From NCBI GenBank assembly GCA_015657535.1, contig JADHZB010000968.1, forward strand, positions 7,950 to 58,614: a stretch of 50,665 nucleotides of DNA. Direction: 5' to 3'. The translations under genes were made by a program, and so were the position numbers. The notes below the pieces were generated by a model. It was given only the letters and a program-made list of their open reading frames with translations. It ran no database searches and was not told where the DNA came from. Positions 36,038 through 49,770 of this stretch are shown in pieces. This DNA is from Nephromyces sp. MM_2019 (lineage: Eukaryota; Apicomplexa; Aconoidasida; Nephromycida). Position 1 is the stretch's first letter. Every line of letters starts with the position of its first letter.

Positions 36038-38015
36038 TTAATCAGATGCATGGTCATTGGAGTTACTAGGGGACATAGGAGAAATAAACCTCATGGGCAG
36101 CTCGTTTCCATGTAATATACCAAAATAAAACCAAAAAATCAGCACGCCAGCATATACTGACCGAAGTGCAGCCCTAGGATTTAGCGCTTTCCTTGTTAAA
36201 TCAATCGCTCTATTCTTCATATTAGTCTCTGTGAAGTGCCATAAAAGAATCTAAATCGTTTCGGGTGAAAGTATACCCCTTCGAGGTACTAAAGCACTTT
36301 CAGCTAATGGCCGCAGTTACATTGGCGCAGCTGTCTGCATCGTAGAACTCTTCACTGAGATGATAAAGGTGGTTATGAGCTACCTACTGGATGTCCTCGT
36401 AATGATCGTAAGAGCAGCAAGTATATTGCTGCTCCCTCTATTAGTTCACCAGAAACTGCTTTCGCGATAGCATTACTGTAAAGGATTGACGAAAAGCTGA
36501 TTCCAAATTTTTTCTGCTAGTACAGGATAGTGGATTGCTTCTGGTCAAGCGTGCAACTTTAGATTTTGCAGCTTAGTAACTCGGTGTGTTACAGTGTGTC
36601 ACTTGTGTCATCAAAATTTTGTTCGGTATGGGGATTTCTGCGTAGCGCTTCATTACATTTTTCTTTTGTATAAAATCCAACATAAGTTATATAGTGTAAG
36701 CGCTCTATTGCCACAGCACTGAATTGCATGATATGCGTCTACAAGTGGGTGGAGAAATTATCACATGTCTCGAAGTTGCTCCATGCTTCGGAATTCCTCG
36801 AACGGCTTTTGCACAGCCATTACAGGCGGTAGGTAGTACCCACCTTGCGGAGCAATATACCTTAGCGAAAAAAATATTTGTGAGCAAGCATAATTATCAA
36901 AAAACTGTTAGACGTACTGCTGCTGCATTCTCATGGGATAAGCGGCAGGAATTTGTTCCTGAGCAGGTCATAAATTTCGAGCTGCGCAAAAAACTTGCAA
37001 GGCATCATGGGACTCAGTAGCTCACCTGAGCAACGTACTGTGGGGAATATATTGGGGTGCCACCTACTGGGACCGCTGTAAAGCCTTCCATGTTTGCGGG
37101 TGTAGCTCCTGGCACCCGCATACTGCTTATTCGTTGGCTCCAGTTTTGTAGTACTCTACCATAAAAACAAATAGCCCGGGCGATCTTATATGCCCTTTTT
37201 ACCAATAATTTACCGTGATAATTTATTGTAATTGAAATCTATAGATACAATTAATTTCAAGTTATTAATATGAAGAGTAATTAAGATTAACAAAAAAATA
37301 ACTTTCCTGCCGGTTGTGACATCATAGCGGTTGCAATCATACCCATTATTTTTTCTGGAGTCCAATCTGCCGTGCTGGACCTTCCCTTTCCCGATGTAAT
37401 CGCAGAGCTCGCTTGACTTGCCACCTCTTATTTTAAATTTTAAACCACAAAACTCCGGCTTGGAAAAAATTCATGAATAACTCAGCAAAGCCTTCGTACC
37501 CTCTATTACATTTCTGGTTCCTGGATTTAGAGTTTCCAGGAAGTCAATCTTTTTATCGAATAAGAAAGCATTTATAAGTTTAGCAAAAACACAGGTTATT
37601 GTGAGAGAACAAGATTGAAACAAAATATCTGCTAAAAATTACCACATCGTGCGCCTGCTTGGTGTCGTTCTGGGGAGATATCTGGGCAAATCTCGATGGT
37701 AGCTTCTCTGCTGAGAAGCAGAGAATCGTGTCTTTCGGTAGTCTGACAAAATGGCTTTGACTATTACGTTCCCTACTTACCATTCTCAATATTGAGATAT
37801 TGCTTAATCGCCTTCAAATCATGAGCTCCAGCTTCTACTATCTTCATAACAGGCTGCAGCTCTTCATGTACCACCTTTTGTATCTTTTCCATTTCGTCGC
37901 TACTGCTAAATCTAGAGTATTGCGGGATTTCAAACCCACTCAAAAGGGTTAAGTTCAACATGGAAAAAAAAAGAAACAGCACTAGAAGCGTTTCAAAAGC
38001 CTCTATCACAGGCAT
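36038..38015 (-). CDS. Unrecognised 284-residue protein with terminal hydrophobic segments
   Basis: Eight exons chain with every phase consistent: 37781-38015, 37643-37710, 37500-37548, 37303-37424, 37026-37063, 36765-36860, 36321-36354 and 36038-36250, total 855 nt including the stop. The product starts MPVIEAFETLLVLFLFFSML, a signal-peptide or anchor-like segment, continues with a charged helix (DEMEKIQKVVHEELQPVMKI), a middle part reading CDYIGKGKVQHGRLDS and YIAPQGGYYLPPVMAVQKPF, and ends with a likely membrane helix, VYAGVLIFWFYFGILHG, and a Ser/Asn tail. Donor quality varies (GTAAGT after exon 1, GTTATT after exon 4). The leader might be partly intronic, since a T-rich tract followed by TTTTGAG could act as an acceptor at about 37938. 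I do not recognise the family. A secretory-pathway or organelle membrane location is an inference from the hydrophobic ends only. Confidence 0.72.
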
Positions 38016-41000
38016 TGTTAAGACGTATTTTGTTGGGGTTTAATAGAAGTTCGCAGCGAGTATAGCGATGACTGCTAAGCAAAGTAAGCAGCCAAGGCAA
38101 CTTTGGCAATGTACATACACTGCGATCACCGATTTATATATATCAAAAGAAATAGCAATTCTTCTTTTAGCTTTCTCCAAGGTGGGGGCAAAGCTGCTAT
38201 TGTGATTGCAGCGCTAAGGTTATCCAGAGTTATTACATATAATTGCAGGCTTCCAACGTTTTTATTTATTTTTTTTGGAGGGCTATACAGTTTCATTGTC
38301 AGTGAGTACATTCGTTGCGGCTAATGATGATTTTTTAATAATAATCTGCGTCACTCAGACGCGCTGACTTTTACTAGGGGTAAAGCAATAGGCGATGCTA
38401 TTTAAACATGTCAACTTATTGCGAAGACAATATTGCGTTTTCACATCGGATGTTGCACGTATGCTTTTGATTCAACATATATAAATGATGGAACTCTAAT
38501 GTAACAAAATTATTGGCTGAATTGCTTAGCGTTAATGCAAATATGTTCTGCGGCATCTTGAGCTGCTCTTGGTTTTTGCATGAAAGTGCTCTGGACAACT
38601 CAAAAATATATAGTAACTGAAACAAGACGCCGCTATCTTTTATACAAGCAGAGTATGCCGAGAAAGAGGAAAATACGCTTGTTCTTAAGGTGTCGCTGTA
38701 TTCCCTCCAGGGACTTCCTCACTTCGTTATACCAATGCTAGTGCTGCAATTATCTTACTTGAATGGATTCAACGCACTGGCTGATAGAGATAGTCAAGCA
38801 CCTTACCTCTTAACGTAGTTTAATCAAATAAATGCTCCCCAATTTTCAAGAATTGGGTCGATAGTTGCACTGGAAGTTTAAGGTGACTCAGAGAGGGTCA
38901 GCGAAACTAAAGAATGTATCGTTAAATCCGCTTGCCTGTTATAACTGTTAAAAGGGACTAAGTTTGTGCAAAATCAATTAACTTACGATTTAGACTTGTC
39001 TGTATGAGCCATCGAGCGAGAAATCGGAGGTCAGTGTATCATCCTACCACAATAAACTGAAAAATTAATTGTTTGTACAAACATGCAGTTTCAAGCGTTA
39101 CAATGCGTTGACAACACCCTCTAGCGGTAAAAATTTGTACCACTGTTGCTCTGAAGCGAATGTGCGAGCAACTCACTGACAATCGTTATTTTTATGCAGA
39201 CCTTTTTTTTGTAATTTTTTGGCCTTAGTTGTAATATCACTATTCTCAAACAGCTGCTTATGCAGCAATGACATATTTGGTACACCTATGTCACAGTAAT
39301 TATACGTCAGAACCTCAAGAGGAAAGCGATAATAATGAGGAAGACATCTTTTTGTACCATATGAATATTTTCGCTTGCAGCAAGTATAAGTAGAAGAATA
39401 AGAAGTTTAAAAAAATAGTTCATTGCGACTTTGGGAGGATTTGATATCAAAAAGATGCATAGCTAGACAGACTGAAATATTTTTAACTTTTTTTTTAAGG
39501 TGCACAGATATAGATACTTTGTCTCATTTACGAGAGTTTTTACCGGTAATGATAAAAAAACTTATTCTCAGAGGTTAGTCTAATATTAAAAACAAAATAA
39601 AGGAATCAAGTCACGAGCGATTGCATCAGGTTTGCTATTAAACATAACACAAATATTGAATGACCCAGAGGTTTCATAAGCTACCTTCATGGCAAACATA
39701 AACTATTAACTCAAGTCATATATTTAATGTTACAATAGTCATAGCTGTACAAGTGTAAGAATTGACGGGGCATTTTCGGCTTCATGTAAGCGCCCTCCAC
39801 GAAAACTTAGTAATTGATTCTTGCTTGGATCATAATGCGGGTGCAGCCCTCACAATTTAAGGTGGTGCGTTTGCAGGGAGTTTATATTTATAGTGGGAAC
39901 TTATATTGGTCCTACAGGGTAAAAGTTTAGTCGAGCTCAAAGGAAAAGCAATTGAAGCTAATTCCAAGCCATGAGCGATTTCGATACAATGTTTTTTAGC
40001 ATATTCGAGATTTTATTCACGAAAGATTGGTATTTTTACGCGCTTTCAATTTTCCAGAGTAGCTTCTTCTCCAGGGAAGATATAAACATCGCTTAATTCA
40101 GATATCTATTGCACTGATGACTACTTCTGAACTTACGAAGCTGATGGTGCTACCTCATGGATTGTTTCTTGCTTTAAAAATTATTGATAACCTATACTCA
40201 TACCTTGCTACGTTGCAATCAAGGAGTTGCTAGTGCATTTTTGTCCTTGTATTCCCTCTGAATTTCAATAAATGGATAGAAATATTGCTGGCTTGACGTG
40301 AGAGATATTTTTCAAACGTTAAAATTAGGGGTTGGCAGCGTTTTTTTTAAACTGCATACCCAAAAGCCCAAATATCAGTGTTCTATAATATTGGAAACAA
40401 TTTTTCCCGATGGGCACCCGCCATACACTACCACTACTAGGTATGTTATAAATTTAAATCTTTCTTCTGCCATGTTAGACAAATACAATGACATTGTTTC
40501 TAAGGTACTGAAAAAAAAGCAGGTATTCGTAGTAGCTAAATGTATTCAAAGAGAGTCATCCGTACTATTTCTCCAAGGATTGCAGAAAATCGTACCAGTG
40601 GATGCGATATGAAGCAGTGAATTGAAGAAGTATGCCAAATTAAAAGGATAATAAAAACTAAAGCAACACCGGTAAGCTTATGCCACCCCCCCATGGTATG
40701 GGTGCAACAGGGTATCAATCATGTGCTTAAGTTTTGAGCAGAGTCCTGTATAGGACACTGAATGATTCAGCACACACCTAGAATTGTATGAGAAGGGAAA
40801 AGAAGAATTGACCTAGGGCGTTCGCATTAATACGCCGAAGTCAATGGAAAGCGAACAATTTATGAAGAAGGCTGCACATATAAGCTCCATCCTAGTTCGT
40901 ATTATGTATTGCTAGATGCTTTTTATAAAGATTTATTTTTGGTATATCATTACCTGCTCATTTTGAGGCTACTCTTTTTAGTTAACGCTGCTGTAACTTT

Positions 41001-43341
41001 GGGGATTTATTCGTTGGTGAATTTCCCAGCTGTATGTAAGGACGCGCCTACGCAATGTTGCCGTGGTAATATACATAATTTGTTCCCAGTTAGATTTTAC
41101 TTGGAAACTAGTTCTTTTAGAAAAGCATTATCTGTACTTTTAGCATCCGATACTACAGCCGTGTCCTAGAAATAGATATTAATAAAGATGAATTTTGCAA
41201 AGATCATAAAACAAAAAATTGCTATAATTACAAAAATTTCCCGTGTGCTACACGTTCCCTATTGATAGTGGTGCTTATAGGGTACTTTCTTCGGACATAG
41301 GAGCTGCCACCAGCAGATTAAGCCACCCACTGCCTGATACCTCCTCAATTTATAATCTAAAACCTGGGCAAGTTCAAAAATTCGAGCTTGGTTGTAAGCC
41401 AAAAACTCAATTCTTTTAATCTCTTATTCAAATGTTTAATAATTACAATTGATAATTATTTAAGAAAATCTATAATCAATATAACTTTATAGAAATATAA
41501 TTAATAACTTAATTGATCGTACTTTTCTATAGGTTTTAGTGAAATTAATACATTTGTATTATTGCAGTCGAGGCTAGAAAAGCAATAGGAACGGTTAAAT
41601 TTCTGTGTATCCCAGCACAGATCGCCTGGCCTTTGTGAAACCTGAACATGTAGCCCGAATATCCCGGGGATTCCTCACCTGGAGATGAAGGCGAAATGCG
41701 CGTTAAGCATGAAGTCTATTTTGGCAGATTTATGCCACCGTTTATGCTGCTTTGTCAAACTATTACTTTTAGCTTCTTCACCTATCACTTTTGAGTGAAA
41801 AATGAAATGCTATGCTGACATCTGCACGTAAAGATATCCTACAGGGAGTGAAATTCTATAGAAATCATCATTTTTACTCTTTTAAAGGCTTCAACCTGCA
41901 AGCTTTTTCTTTGGTACTTCACCCTCATCGTGTATGTAAACAGCAAAACATACAGGCCTTAGCTGGTTGAATTGCGCTAGCGTTTGGTACCGTGTGAGAC
42001 AATGATTTGCAACCTAATTACTAAGGTCTGAGGTCCTCCTAACAATGTTTTAAATTATTTTTTAGAGAAACAAGTTTGTTTCTTTTTCAACTGCTAATCT
42101 TAACTGCGTAGTCAAATTTACACACCTCTCGCAGAGCGAACTAAACGGGTGTGAATTTGAGCTCTTCAACTCCAGGTATAAACCCCGTAAAATTCTTGAA
42201 AAGTCGTTCGCTACGTAATTGCTCCAAGTCTAAATAAAATAAAACTTGATACTATTTAGGACATCGGTTCGCTGCTAGTTTCTGGCTGCCAGTTATTTAG
42301 ATAATTTTATCCGGGAAACGTATACTGGATCACTATGGTTTGCTGTGCTGACGCGATAGATATAGTTTCATCATCATCTTGAACGGTAGTTTTTTCGGAT
42401 TATTAGCGTTAGCTACTAAAGCTAGCTTGTTAAATTTGCGAATAAATATCCTTATCACTATTAGTCAAGCAGATTTTGAGACTCTAGGCTGTTAATTTCG
42501 ATTTATCTTGCGTTTTTAACCCGCATAGTTTTCCCTAAGTCTATACCTGAAGCAGATGCAAAAACTATACTTATAATTTTTTTGGCAAATATTTACCCGA
42601 TCCCCCCATTTTTTCCTACTTGCCATATGTATACATTTCCCGCGTACCCACTCTTTGCTTATTCAAGCTATGGGTAGCTAGCGTCTAGCTTCATCCTCCT
42701 AAAGTATTATCAAACTTTTTTTCTCGCCTTTTTCAGTGCCCTCACTCTAATAAACTTGTGTATGCCCAATATATTGTGGTTTCTAACATTTGAGAGAGAG
42801 GAAACTACGCTCAAGAAAGAAGCTCTCAAGGCCTCCCCTCTCTTTGAAATATATAATCTCATGTGCTGATACAAAAATTACAAATGTATGGAAATGTAAT
42901 CGATTTTCAATTCCTCTTCTAAGGTATCCCTCAAGGATACCTTAAGACCCAAATTTATCGCCAATTTTCCCTCCTCAAAAAATGTCTTTTTTAGCTTCAC
43001 CCTATTCATAAAGGACAGTTTTAAGCGGTGGAACCTCTGGAGGATCCTCAGATTCCTCTTCAAGTAACAATTTTTCGAGAAGCAGATATATTCAGATGCT
43101 CTTATTCTGGTGTTATTGGTGATAATTGTCAGAGTCAATCATAGTTTGTGGCGAAAAGTTCATCACGGTACAAACCTATATATTCATCAGGTTATGCAGG
43201 CTTCTTCATTACTGCATATGGACTAATTTTAGTCAAATTTGTTTCTAAGAAGCTGCAATTTTCAAAGGGATGAAAAGCATCAGATTTTTGTACTGAATGG
43301 AGACTCGATACGCTGAGAGGCAGGTATAGCAAGAATTAGTG
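38016..43341. other. Unassigned region upstream of topoisomerase III
   Basis: Candidates without a chain: minus 38509-38625 (acceptor TTGTTTCAG, frame LSRALSCKNQEQLKMPQN), plus about 40298-40438 (frame ILETIFPDGHPPYTTTT before a GTATGT donor), plus about 40909-41030 (hydrophobic LLFLVNAAVTLGIYSLV, then GTATGT), and a minus acidic frame ending at 43002 (EEESEDPPEVPPLKTVLYE). AT-rich non-coding sequence fills most of the rest. The divergent space between 38015 and 43342 should hold the promoters of the flanking genes, but no promoter motif is identifiable. Confidence 0.35.
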
Positions 43342-46300
43342 ATGGGGCGTCTTCAGGTTTTGAATGTCGCCGAAAAGCCTTCTGTGGCGCGTGAAATTAC
43401 GCGATTGATGTGCAATGGAATGCCTAAGCGGGTGAGCATATGATTTTTTGATGAGGGGAATTTTGAAGAGAATTTGCTGGGATGACGCAAGTGTATGAAG
43501 ATTTCGTCTTCACACGCACAATCTGCTAATTGTGCGCCGTAGGCTTTGATTTTTTTTGTGAGTTTTTTTAATGGGGTTTGCAGCATGGATTTGAGGGTAG
43601 AGAGATTTGTTAACGCATGAAGGATTACGTTGAAAGCAGATTCTGGATGAATATAAATAGAGAATTGAAGGGATTGCTAAAGTGGTTGAAATTGATTTTT
43701 TGGTGCGTTGTTGGGTGCTGATGTTTTTTCTTTTGTGTGTTGGTTTCGGTTAATCAAGGAGTAGGAGGAAGGTGGAAACTTCATCTTGTTAGCTCTGTTA
43801 AATAGTATGCTTTTTCACTCTCTTTCTGAGTTTCTTTGAAGTAGTGTGAGTGTTTTTTTCTTATATCCTCTTGGTGAGTTGGATGATGCTTCCTTTATAT
43901 TCTTTGCTTTAATGAGGAAAATAGCGTTTATAGGAGGAAGAGGGTCTCTTAGCAAATTGCTGGTTTGCTTAAAAAAATTGCTCGAGATAAAAGTGAGGGT
44001 GAGTGTATGTCTGTGCAAGAGTGTGTATGAGAGAGTGTGTGTGATACAGAGAGTGCAGTATATATATAGAGAATTAGGGAGAAATCGATGCACACATACA
44101 CAGAGATATGATAGAGGGCGAGACTTAAATATATACATCATAGGAATCGACCAAAAAATACCTCATTGTAAATCTTAAACACACGCAAAAGCAGGTTTCT
44201 ACTGCACGACACACAACTTTGGTGATGGCCCCTACTAATAGCACTACACCACTCGCTAACGTATTTTTTTTTCTAAATCAAAAAGTATATAAGGTGTATA
44301 TGGCAATAAAATAGCGGTTTTACTTATTTTACAGGTTTTTTTCCTCCAGAAACCTGAAATTTAGCAAATATTTCTAAAAATATCAGCGTTTTCCTTAAAG
44401 TTCCTATTATAAATGATTTACTCCGGCCAAACATGGGTTTTAGATTGCTTTAGCGTACAAAATAGGTGGAAATCTTTGCTATTTCAAGTATCTTTAGAAG
44501 CTTTTATTAGAAGTTTGCTTTTTCCTTAAAAAACTTCCAACGCCTCATTTTTGTTAAAATCATTTTCTCTTTAGAAAATTGTCCGAAAATTGCATCTTCT
44601 TTGCGTCATCATGTTGTTTTTTGCAGAAACATGGATTCAGCAAGTACAATCCGGTTATGGAGTTTCCTTTTGAGTTGATGGGGCGAAAATGCACGATGAT
44701 ATTCACTTCAGTAGCAGGGTGAGTTTTTACTGTGTGTTAATTAAAAACTAGAGTTTAACAGAGGGAGAAATGGCGTTTTTGTATACTCTGATGATAATTT
44801 TTGAGCAAAATTTCGCCTGTTTTACATCTCTGTGCCTTGAAGATGCTACATTAAGGTTTTTACAGTAAAGTCTGTTACTTGAGAATGTCTTTTAAGCTTT
44901 AAGAAAAAGGCAGGAGATGTAAAAAAAGATTTGCTAAATATCCTGAAAATTCTATATATCCTAGAAACTCAAATCCCTAGACATCCTGGATATTTTAGAT
45001 GCCCTAAATACCCTAAATCCTATGTAGCGTAAGCCCTAAATAATCAAAACCCTAAATAGCCTAACTATCGTCCCCCTAATCAGCCAGAAGCTGCTTTTTC
45101 CGCATACCTTCATGCCTCCTCCCCTCTCTTCTTCTCATTTAGGCACCTAATGAAGTCTGATTTTCCCGCTCAATTTCGTGATTGGGGTAGCACACTTCCA
45201 GAAAGATTATTCACCGGTTTGTTTGCTTATATAAACTCTTTATGATAAGCTTTTGTAGACTGCAATAATGCTGTATGATACAGTCAATTGAATAGAAAAT
45301 CATCAGCTTTTTTCCTGTTTGTAAGAATGTGTGTGTAAGGTTCTTTCAAGACCTACTTTTTGCTGGCTTCTTGGCGAATCATTATGCCAATGAACGATGC
45401 GTGATTGTGTGCTTTTTCAAGGAAAATCAGCAGCTCCAAATTCCTCCCTTGATGCTTGCTTCATTTGTGTGTGTTGATTTACCAAAGCCCTCCTTTGATA
45501 CTCGCCTCATCTGTACATGTTACTTCTTGATAATTTAAAGCTACTTTTTCATCTTTCTCTAGCGTTTTTGTTCGACATTATTCAGTTTTTGGGGTTTTCT
45601 GCAAAGTAGTGTATGTACACCGTGTGTTGCTTTTGGTTTAGCTCCAATTGTGCGAACTGTGGCTGAGAACTCACAAGACTTATCTAAGACGCTGACGAAG
45701 GAGGCTACAAGGTAAGCCGTTTTGCTGATTATGCAAGCTTTTCTAGTTGTAAACTCTTAGTCGATAGGACCTGGAATGTGTGAAGAAAATTTGTGTGTGC
45801 AGAGGTGAAAGAATATATATTGGAGTGTTTGAAGATGAAGAAGGCCTTGCAGATGAAGAGGTTATTGAAGATGTAGAAAATTTTCAATTTATTACTTATG
45901 TGTACAGTTGCTCATGGTTACTCCTATGGCTTGATTGTGATCGAGAGGGAGAGGCGATTGCCTTTGAGGTAAAAATATACAGTTTAAACATGTGGATTTT
46001 TCCTGTTGGAGTCTGTTTTTTGTGTGTGTGGAATGAGCGTTGTTTTATTGGCAAATTTAACCAAAACCACCTGTGTGTGTGTGTGCAAGTTTACTTAGAT
46101 GAGGAGAACGATGACGCATTCATCTTTTCTGTTCTCTTTATAGGTGCTTGAAATATGCAAAAAGGCGAATCCTAATATAGATGTTTATAGAGCAATATTC
46201 TCTTCTGTTACAAGTGAGTAGTGTCTGTCTGTGTGTATAGCAGATAAGTCCTTCTAGTATTGCTTATATATAGATTGGCTTTCTGTTTTTATCAACTGAT

Positions 46301-49300
46301 TGAGGATAAACTAACGCACACACCACTTTTGTGTGTGCTTGTGAAGGGATTTGCTATATTTAAGCAGCGCCAAAGACATTTATGTTGTGTTGATAATCGG
46401 GGATATAAGCACTTACGCACACAGTAAAGTCTGTACACACAATATTGTATTCACATACAATAGCATATATACACGCACAATGAAATCTGCGCACACAATA
46501 GTATATGCACATACGCACACACAAAAAATTTCAAATTTTAGTATATCAAGCTTGTGTGTTGCTGCTACATCGTTTTATGAAGGCTCTCTTCTCTTCTTTT
46601 GCTTCAGGGAGGGAGGTTGAAGAAGCCTGTCAGAATCTGCAGCGCCCAAACAAAAAGCTTTCAGAGGTGCTAACGGCTCATTTAACGGCTGCACTATGAG
46701 TGTGTGTGAATGCGTGGGCTCTCATGTGTGTCTAATCTGTATGATCTTATGTCAGTGTATGCAAGAGTGTGTGCAGATGCTTCTGGCCTTACCCATGTGG
46801 GTGTGTACCTGTGTACACTTTTCTGTGTTGTTGCTTGTTTACATATGTGCTTTTTTGCTATGTATGCTTTCATGTGTGTGCGTGCGTATCTCTCCCTCTC
46901 TTTATCTCTTTGCATCTTTTTCTCTCTATCTCTCAATCTTTCTGTAGATGATCTCATAAAAACTGTGTGTGTGCGACAATTGAATATTTGAAGCTTTTAA
47001 GCTCAGCTGTCAATCACTTTTCCTGTGTGTGAACAAAACTTCAGGCAGTTGAAGCTCGTTCAGAATTGGATCTTCGAATAGGTAAAGATTTCTGGCTGCT
47101 ATTATTGAGTGTTTTTTGTGTGTTGTTTCTAAAACTTCTAGTGAGTAAGTAAATAACTGTCAATTTGGAGGATTTCCATGAGATTCACTTTGAGCTTTGC
47201 TAGCATGCTAGGACCTTCGTGGGTGCTTATAGGTGGCAGAAGCTTCGTGCACACAACACCTTCACGGAATGAAATCGTAGTCATGTGCTGGGAATTTTTT
47301 GTTGAGTAGTGGGAAACCTTTGCTATTGGTTTTTTGGTTTAACAGGCCTCACAAGTGTGTTGTGTGTGTTTAAGCTAAAATCTTTATGTGTTGGAATGAG
47401 ACTTGTCTTTCCATAAAAAGGAGGACGCCAACTCGTAAACGAATGGATCGAAAATTTGCACACAAATTGGTGCATCCAGTGGCACACACACAAGCTGATA
47501 TACGCACTCAAACACGCAAAGCTAACACTCACGCAAGCAAACCCACTTGCACATATGTACACCCACCTGCATATATACACACCCACCTAGACATACACAC
47601 ACTTGCACATACACACACCTACCTGCACATATGCATACTCACACACACGAATGCACACAACTAAGCTGGCACGCTCACGTCACTACATCCTCCACACACA
47701 CAGCTTTACTCGCACTTACACACACACACTCACACACCTCCCTATTTTTAGGTGCTGCATTCACTCGTTTCATGTCGGTAAGATATTCGAGAAAGTTTGA
47801 GCTCCCTTGTAAACTGATCAGGTATATAGAAGAAACATTTGAAGACGAGATGAGTTGATGTTTTGTGCTGTGGAGATTCTGTAGATATTTTAGGAAAACC
47901 TGCTAGAGTTTAAAAGAATGAGAGCTTTTGTTGTATGTTAAGAGATTTTTCATTTCATGCTTGTTTGCTTTCACTGGTCTTTTTACAGGTTGGGTGCTGA
48001 ATTTTTGCTTTCACTGGAATTTTTCACTGGTTTTGTACTGCTTATGTGGATGTGTTTCTTTTACTGGCCTTTATCACCGGTTGCGTGCTAATTTATCGCT
48101 TCAAATTGTCATTTTAACTGGTTATCAGCCTGTTATGATGATTTCCTGCTTCCAGTTATCTTCTCTTTTATTTTCTGCTATTTTTTCTGTGAAAAGGAGG
48201 GTTTTGTTCATATAATCCCCACGATAAAGTAGTTTCTTTTCAAAAGTCTATATGATGCATCCATGTTATATTCACTGTGTAAATATATTGTTTTTTTCTC
48301 AAATTTATGATTTCACCGGAAGAGCATGCAGTTTTGCACGGGTTTTTTGCGATTTAATTTAAGGTTGTTGTCAATTTTTTCATGCAATTAGTTCATTGCT
48401 TTCTTATACATTCATTGATGAGACTGCTTCCTATTAGATGCTCAAGCTTTGGCTGTTTTTAGAGCATAAAAGGGGCATTTGTAGGCTATTAAAGCTATGT
48501 CTTCCCTCTTCATCGCCTTCTTCACTGCTTTCTCTGCATTCTACACACTAAGTTGGATATCTTTACTTTTCCGCATTTTTTTGTCGTATTTGAGAAGTTT
48601 TGAACCTGAAAAGGGAACTATTTTGAGGTGTATAGGGAGATTTGTGTTTTATTATGTCTGTGTGCGTCTGGTCATCTCTAGATCTCTAGAGCCTGTATTC
48701 GTCTCTAGGTCTAATCCTCTCTATATATAGTTTTCCGTGGAATATCTGCTAGGCAGATATGCTTGTGTGTGCGTAATTTTATCTCCTTTTAAATATATTT
48801 TCTCCTTTTGAAACCACGTAGCTCTGGGATTTCCCTTTTATCGTATACCTTTAGGAAAGCTAGTAATCCATACTGTGTGTGCTTGAGACTCTGTGTGTGC
48901 TTGTGGATCTGTACGTGGGTGTGCATCTCACGGCTGGGAGTTTTAAGAGATAAAAGCTGTTTTTGGCTTATGGCGCAGCAGCTTCTGTCTTTTCTTTTGG
49001 TTGTGTGCATTTTCTTCAGAGTTTTCTGTGTATAATATTTCTATTGAAGATGACGTGTTTGTGTTCCTCAGCTTTGGACCTTGTCAGTTCCCCACTCTGG
49101 GTTTTGTTGTGGATAGGTGAGCATAGAAGCGTGGCAAAAAATCTTTCATATTAAGCTTACTCACGCACACAAGCCCACCATCACATGTCCAAATCCACCA
49201 CAACTTACTCCACAACACACATACCATAACACACCACTAACACACACAAGTCCACGCCTCGTATGCCCAAACACACGAGCATACGGAAATACATGGCAAA

Positions 49301-49703
49301 ACCCTAATAAGCATTAACACAAACAAACACACACCAACATATGGCAATGCATTCCAAGACTCTAATGAATGGCAGCGAACAGAAACACTCACCAAACTAC
49401 GCCAATTCAGAGCAACACACAACGATGCACACTAGCCCACTTTAATACGCTCCTGTACACAGCAACAAAGGCCAAAACATAGGAACACACACAAAGCAAT
49501 CGAAAAATTCAAATTGTTATGTATTCTGTGCAGCTCAAGTAGCCTCATTAGTGCTACATCATATTATGATGCGCTTATTATCTTGCTGTGTGCATTTTTT
49601 ATATAAATCGCTTTATTCTTTGCTGTGTGTGAGAGTTGTGCTCTATCTTTGGTAGCTTTTTCCAAGTGTGTGTTGTTTTCACTGGCTTTGCCGCTCTTAT
49701 ATG

Positions 49704-49770
<67 letters not shown>

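Noticed and set aside
36724..37020. Plus-strand 98-codon frame
   Set aside because: Antisense to exons of the eight-exon minus-strand gene, which has a complete phase chain.
37303..37424. Similarity of CDYIGKGKVQ to the SDYVGKNEKT region of CFAP298
   Set aside because: Only a handful of matched residues and none of the flanking conserved sequence; the rest of the protein is unrelated.
43353..43586. Minus-strand 77-codon frame
   Set aside because: Antisense to the first exon and intron of topoisomerase III.
48283..49010. Open frames of 70-77 codons in the TOP3 intron region, read as extra exons
   Set aside because: They fall between phase-matched exons 47752-47821 and 49072-49116 and have no topoisomerase similarity.
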